NCBI GenBank assembly: GCA_958450865.1
Contig: CAUDNY010000005.1
Coordinates: 1-64,000 of the forward strand
DNA from: an uncultured Collinsella sp.
GTDB lineage: Bacteria > Actinomycetota > Coriobacteriia > Coriobacteriales > Coriobacteriaceae
DNA: 64,000 nt
Reading direction: 5' to 3'
Shown here one piece after another: positions 61,221 to 64,000 of the stretch. Numbering within the stretch: the stretch's first letter is position 1; each line of letters starts with the position of its first letter. Position numbers and translations under genes: made by a program. Below the pieces are notes generated by a model. It was not told the DNA's origin. It worked only from the letters and a program-made list of their open reading frames with translations, and ran no database searches.

Positions 61221-62942
61221 TTAACGACGGGCAGCCTTCACCAGCTCGGCAACCTTGGCGACGACCTCGTCGATCGCCACGTCCTCACGCTCGCCGGTAG
61301 CACGGTCCTTGAGCTCCACCGTGCCATTCTTGAGGCCACGCTTGCCGAGCACCACCTGATACGGGAAGCCCATAAGATCGTTGTCAGCAAACTTAAAGCC
61401 GGGACGCTCATCGCGATCGTCGACGACGACCTCGATACCCTCGGCGCACAGGCCATCAACGATCTGCTCGCAGACGGAAGCGCACTCCTCCTTCTTGGGG
61501 TCGAGCGGAATCACCGCAACCTCGTACGGGGCAACGGAGACCGGCCAGACGATGCCGTGCTCGTCGTTGTGCTGCTCCACGACAGCAGCGAGCGAGCGAG
61601 AAACGCCCACGCCGTAGCAACCCATGATAAGCGGCTTCTCCTTGCCGTCCTCGTCCATAAAGGTGGCACCCATGGCCTCGGAGTACTTGGTGCCCAGCTG
61701 GAACACCTGAGAGACTTCGATGCCGCGGGCAGCAGAGAGCGGCTTGCCGCAGTGCGGACAGGGATCGCCGGCAACGACGGTGACCAGATCTGCCCACTCA
61801 TCGACGGTAAAGTCGCGCTCGGGGCAGGCACCGGTAAAGTGGTAGTCGACCTCGTTGGCGCCACAGGCCCACTGCTTGGACTCGTGCAGGCTCTCGTCGC
61901 AGACCAGACGGATGCCCTCGGGCAGGTTAACCGGTCCGATAAAGCCCTTATGCAGCCCGTAGGTCTGGAGCTCCTCGTCGGTCATCATGCGATAGCCCTT
62001 GCCAAAGACGTGCTCGGCCTTGCAGTCATTGAGCTCGTGGTCGCCCGGGACAATGGCCACGACCGGCTTGCCCTCGGCATCGATCAACGCCAGCGACTTT
62101 CGCGTACCGTTCTCGGGGAAGCCAAAGAACTTGGCAACGGCCTCGATGGTGCCCATGCCCGGAGTCTCGACCTTGGTAAGCGTACCGTCGCCAGGACCCT
62201 CGGTCACAACGACCTTGGTGCTTGCGGCCTCATCATCGGCGGCAAAACCGCAGTCATCGCAATAGACGAGAGAAGCCTCGCCGGCGTCGGCCAAAGCCAT
62301 GTACTCGACGGAGGTATCGCCACCGATCTCGCCGGAGTCGGCAACGACGGGCAAGGCCTTGATGTAGCAGCGCTCGCAAATGTTAGCGTAGGCCTTCTTC
62401 ATCTTGTCATACTCCTCCTGCAAGCTCTCCTGCGTGGCGGAGAAGCTGTAGGCATCCTTCATGATGAACTCGCGACCGCGCATCAGACCAAAGCGGGGGC
62501 GGAACTCGTCGCGGAACTTATCCTGTATATGGTAGAGGTTGACGGGCAGCTGCTTATAGGAGCGCAGCTCGTTGCGCACCAGGGCCGTGACGGTCTCCTC
62601 GTGCGTGGGGCCCAGCACGAACTCGCGACCATGACGGTCGTCAAAGCGCACAAGCTCCTTGCCATAGGCATCGATACGGCCGGACTCACGCCACAGCTCG
62701 GCGTCGACCATAATGGGCATCATAAGCTCCTGGGCACCGGCGGCATCCATTTCGTCGCGCACGATGTTCTCGATCTTGCGGATCGAGCGCCATGCGAGCG
62801 GCAGGTAGGAATACAGACCGGCGGCCTCCTTACGGATCATGCCGGCACGGAGCAGCAGGCGGTGGCTGGCGAGCTCAGCGTCCGCCGGATCCTCTTTAAG
62901 CGTCGGCGCATAGAGCTTAGACATATACATTGCTCGGGTCAT
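61221..62942 (-). CDS. proS: Prolyl-tRNA synthetase
   Basis: A 573-residue class II synthetase of the bacterial type. Motif 2 region FRDEFRPRFGLMRGREFIMKD in pieces (RPRFGLMRGREFIMKDAYSF), an editing (INS) domain in the middle, and the anticodon-binding domain at the end. The ATG directly follows the ispG TAA, with GAGGAG in the ispG 3' end as ribosome-binding site. Confidence 0.97.
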   Translation of the reverse strand: MTRAMYMSKLYAPTLKEDPADAELASHRLLLRAGMIRKEAAGLYSYLPLAWRSIRKIENIVRDEMDAAGAQELMMPIMVDAELWRESGRIDAYGKELVRFDDRHGREFVLGPTHEETVTALVRNELRSYKQLPVNLYHIQDKFRDEFRPRFGLMRGREFIMKDAYSFSATQESLQEEYDKMKKAYANICERCYIKALPVVADSGEIGGDTSVEYMALADAGEASLVYCDDCGFAADDEAASTKVVVTEGPGDGTLTKVETPGMGTIEAVAKFFGFPENGTRKSLALIDAEGKPVVAIVPGDHELNDCKAEHVFGKGYRMMTDEELQTYGLHKGFIGPVNLPEGIRLVCDESLHESKQWACGANEVDYHFTGACPERDFTVDEWADLVTVVAGDPCPHCGKPLSAARGIEVSQVFQLGTKYSEAMGATFMDEDGKEKPLIMGCYGVGVSRSLAAVVEQHNDEHGIVWPVSVAPYEVAVIPLDPKKEECASVCEQIVDGLCAEGIEVVVDDRDERPGFKFADNDLMGFPYQVVLGKRGLKNGTVELKDRATGEREDVAIDEVVAKVAELVKAARR

Positions 62943-64000
62943 TTATTTCTCCTCAATAAGCTTGTCGACCTCGGCCATGAGCGCGTCGACAATTTGGTCC
63001 TCAGCTACTTTACCAATGATCTGGCCATGCGAAAAGAGCAAGGCCTGACCACGTCCGCAAGCAACGCCCAGGTCGGCATCAGAAGCCTCACCGGGGCCAT
63101 TAACGGCACATCCCATGACGGCAATCGAAAGCGGCGCGGCATAGTTCTTAAGCCGCTCGGTTACTTCCTCGGCGATGGGAATCAGGTTAACCTGGCAGCG
63201 GGCGCACGTGGGGCAAGAGACAATCTCGGGACCACGGCGACGCAGGCCCAGTGACTGCAAAATTCCCCAGGCGACCGGCGGCTCCTCAACCGGATCGGCC
63301 GTGAGCGACACACGCATGGTGTCGCCAATGCCTTCGGAAAGCAAGATACCCAAGCCTACAGAGCTCTTGATGGTGCCCTGGAGCTTGGTCCCCGCCTCCG
63401 TCACGCCCAGGTGAAGCGGAACGTGGGGAATCTCACGTGACAGGGCTCGATAGGTATCGAGCGTCGTTTGCACGCTATGGGCCTTGGCCGAAAGCACAAT
63501 GTTCGTAAAGCCGCGATCCTCAAAGTGCTTGACGAAGCGCTCGCTCGACATCACGAGCTTTTCGGGCTGCGTGAGGTCTTCGCGCTCGGCGATATCCTGC
63601 TCAAGCGAGCCCGCGTTCACGCCAATACGAATCGCGCACCCAGCGGCGCCCGCGGCATCGATCACGGCATCGACCTTGGCCCAATTGCCAATGTTGCCGG
63701 GATTGATGCGGAGCTTGGCGGCACCGGCCTCAACGGCACCAATGGCGAGCTTATGGTTAAAGTGGATATCAGCGACAATCGGCACCGGAGACTCGGCACA
63801 GATGGTGCGGAAACCCTCGAGCGCGGCCTCGGTGGGCACGCTCACACGCACGATATCGCAGCCAGCCTGCGCCAGCGCGCACACTTGCGCAAGCGTTGCC
63901 TGGGCATCAGCGGTATCGGTGCAGGTCATGGATTGGACCACCACCGGCGCGCCGCCACCGATCTGCACACCGCCCACATGCACGGGGCGCGTCAACTCGC
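62943..64000 (-). CDS. ispG: 4-hydroxy-3-methylbut-2-enyl diphosphate synthase, 5' end outside window
   Basis: The [4Fe-4S] enzyme of the MEP isoprenoid pathway that makes HMBPP. At least 352 codons are visible; the frame is open to the right edge (GAG TTG ACG...), so TTG 63995 is not a confirmed start. TRPVHVGGVQIGGG and VVQSMT open the barrel, ADIHFNHKLA follows, and the cluster cysteines are in CPTCARCQ and MGCAVNGPGEA. It is coupled to proS. Confidence 0.95.
   Translation of the reverse strand, partial: ELTRPVHVGGVQIGGGAPVVVQSMTCTDTADAQATLAQVCALAQAGCDIVRVSVPTEAALEGFRTICAESPVPIVADIHFNHKLAIGAVEAGAAKLRINPGNIGNWAKVDAVIDAAGAAGCAIRIGVNAGSLEQDIAEREDLTQPEKLVMSSERFVKHFEDRGFTNIVLSAKAHSVQTTLDTYRALSREIPHVPLHLGVTEAGTKLQGTIKSSVGLGILLSEGIGDTMRVSLTADPVEEPPVAWGILQSLGLRRRGPEIVSCPTCARCQVNLIPIAEEVTERLKNYAAPLSIAVMGCAVNGPGEASDADLGVACGRGQALLFSHGQIIGKVAEDQIVDALMAEVDKLIEEK

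Noticed and set aside
62943..64000. Truncated ispG
   Set aside because: The frame runs to the window edge, so the missing start is an artefact of the cut.

Overview
This window is a gene-dense, roughly 58-60% GC chromosomal segment from an anaerobic, low-branching actinobacterium. I infer class Coriobacteriia, most likely a Collinsella-like gut organism. The evidence is the actinobacterial integration host factor (mihF) beside gmk-rpoZ, the actinobacterial order lexA / divS-like / nrdR, the pgsA-cinA-recA-recX-miaB-miaA-hflX backbone, a class 1B (PyrK-dependent) dihydroorotate dehydrogenase and a highly codon-biased AdhE typical of a mixed-acid fermenter. The genus is an inference from gene content, not a database result. 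I see no tRNA, rRNA, prophage or CRISPR array. The ends cut a MerR-type regulator (left) and ispG (right).

Layout. 1-10 kb is mixed-strand: MerR regulator, apt, an NlpC/P60 hydrolase, a DegV protein facing a DUF1836 regulator, trxB divergent from a diacylglycerol glycosyltransferase-like gene, a hairpin-rich gap (6.8-7.2 kb), then dut-nrdR-divS reading left and lexA plus a membrane acyltransferase reading right. From 10 to 55.5 kb every gene lies on the minus strand, in long, often overlapping operons: hflX-miaA-miaB; spoVS-GHKL ATPase-rny; recX-recA; cinA-pgsA-rimO; yajQ; rodZ-ftsK-rnj; pnp; rpsO; recO-era-dgkA-ybeY-phoH-mtaB-dnaJ-dnaJ2-hemW-dusB-lepA; rpsT; holA; comEC-comEA; thiI; rpoZ-gmk-mihF; and the pyrimidine operon pyrR-pyrB-pyrC-pyrK-pyrD-pyrF. 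From 55.9 kb: rpmB, a 1.06-kb RAYT-type transposase unit bounded by its own inverted repeats, adhE and a small-molecule kinase on plus, then proS and ispG on minus.

Regulatory logic. A LexA regulon is readable directly: three SOS boxes spaced exactly 28 bp between divS and lexA, and one perfect box inside the 17-bp spacer of a near-consensus recA promoter. The recA and comEA upstream regions share an 11-bp periodic CCAAAnnCnGA-like repeat found in no other gap of the window, which suggests common control of DNA uptake and recombination. degV and the DUF1836 gene share a palindrome-derived operator candidate. The pyr operon has a leader with a good terminator and a PyrR-loop-like sequence, and rpsT has a terminator-like hairpin between its promoter and its start codon.

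The best candidates for something undescribed are the recA/comEA shared repeats, the pair of large hairpins at 6.83-7.19 kb whose loop is conserved while the stems covary or differ completely, the RAYT unit with mirrored tandem hairpin repeats, a DnaJ whose C-terminal domain is replaced by membrane segments, and a GHKL ATPase placed between rny and spoVS.
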